Assembly: GCA_947630285.1 (NCBI GenBank)
Contig: CANRHD010000021.1
Span: forward strand, 1-33,229
Length of the DNA stretch: 33,229 bases
Source: an uncultured Clostridia bacterium
GTDB lineage: Bacteria; Bacillota; Clostridia; Oscillospirales; Acutalibacteraceae
Reading direction: 5' to 3'
Positions 33,053 through 33,229 of the stretch are shown one piece after another. The position numbers were made by a program, and so were the translations under genes. Under the pieces are notes generated by a model, which had not been told where the DNA came from, made no database searches, and saw nothing but the letters and a program-made list of their open reading frames with translations. The first letter of the stretch is position 1, and each line of letters begins with the position of its first letter.

Positions 33053-33161
33053 CAAAAAGAAGATTCCCCTGCCAGGGGAAATGTCTGCGAAGCAGACAAA
33101 AGGGTAAGGGTCGAGGGGCAACGCCCCCGTCGCAGTCCGCAGACTGCGAAAAACCTGTACT
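33053..33161. repeat. Cluster of short palindromes between two repeats
   Basis: Four consecutive inverted repeats occur: TCCCCTGCCAGGGGA, TGTCTGCGAAGCAGACA, GGGGCAACGCCCC and GCAGTCCGCAGACTGC. No open frame was seen. It joins repeat copy C to element copy 2, so the whole block 32992-33229 looks like a composite of interspersed repeats. Confidence 0.6.
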
Positions 33162-33229
33162 TAAGGCGAGGGGAGTCGAGCGCACGCCGCTTCACGCAGG
33201 CTCTTTTCGGCGCTTTTACGCTTCTCCTC
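33162..33229. mobile_element. MITE-like element, copy 2 (cut off by the window end)
   Basis: These 68 bases match 24444-24511 with three A/G differences, all within the terminal repeat. The same orientation is kept. The right half lies beyond the window. Confidence 0.75.

Overview
The window looks like a chromosomal segment of a low-to-mid GC Gram-positive anaerobe of the Clostridia, most likely an Oscillospiraceae/Ruminococcaceae gut bacterium. The reasons are AGGAGG-type ribosome binding sites with frequent GTG/TTG starts, consensus TTGACA-17-TATAAT promoters, a T-box riboswitch, an AgrA/AgrC-type two-component system, a dockerin-bearing secreted protein and many plant/host glycan hydrolases. 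No rRNA, tRNA, CRISPR array or transposase gene was seen. The species assignment is inference.

Layout. (1) 1-2363: an intergenic repeat, then a GH36 alpha-galactosidase with its own consensus promoter. (2) 2390-7423: a T-box leader, probably leucine-responsive, controls a tight three-gene operon: a 2-isopropylmalate-synthase-like protein whose metal and substrate residues are replaced although its leucine-binding regulatory domain remains; a fusion of a sugar-isomerase-like TIM barrel to an acyl-CoA synthetase; and an ACMSD-type amidohydrolase with all metal ligands present. This is the best candidate for an undescribed pathway in the window. (3) 7682-10849: a YjjG-type HAD nucleotidase, a copper P-type ATPase and a CopZ-like chaperone. 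(4) 10850-11506: an intergenic region with terminators, an 18-bp perfect palindrome, and a 34-codon gene on the minus strand that has a consensus promoter, ribosome binding site and downstream terminator. (5) 11507-16170, minus strand: a DUF3048 lipoprotein, an EF-G paralogue with altered GTPase motifs, and a secreted transglutaminase-like protein with a dockerin. (6) 16336-19024: MurL and MurD2, the two-enzyme alternative route that puts D-glutamate into peptidoglycan precursors. (7) 19028-21546: a probable M14 pseudo-peptidase facing a Nudix-Maf-Nudix house-cleaning operon. (8) 21672-23772: an AgrC-like GHKL kinase ending in a C10 homopolymer and an AgrA-like LytTR regulator, with a 21-bp-spaced direct repeat just upstream of the regulator's promoter. 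(9) 23773-25790: a long non-coding stretch with a possible small RNA, a 280-bp inverted-repeat element, and a divergent CI/Cro-like repressor pair. (10) 25792-30107, minus: a MutT-GH2 beta-mannosidase-GH30 operon. (11) 30254-32944: a membrane-anchored GH95-like glycosidase, then repeats that also occur at the window start and at 24.4 kb.

Together the glycosidases (GH36, GH2, GH30, GH95) and the dockerin protein suggest a glycan-foraging lifestyle. The remaining genes mix housekeeping functions (MurL/MurD2, copper efflux, nucleotide sanitation) with several proteins whose folds are recognisable but whose active sites are degenerate. All function calls come from reading motifs by eye; no database search was run.
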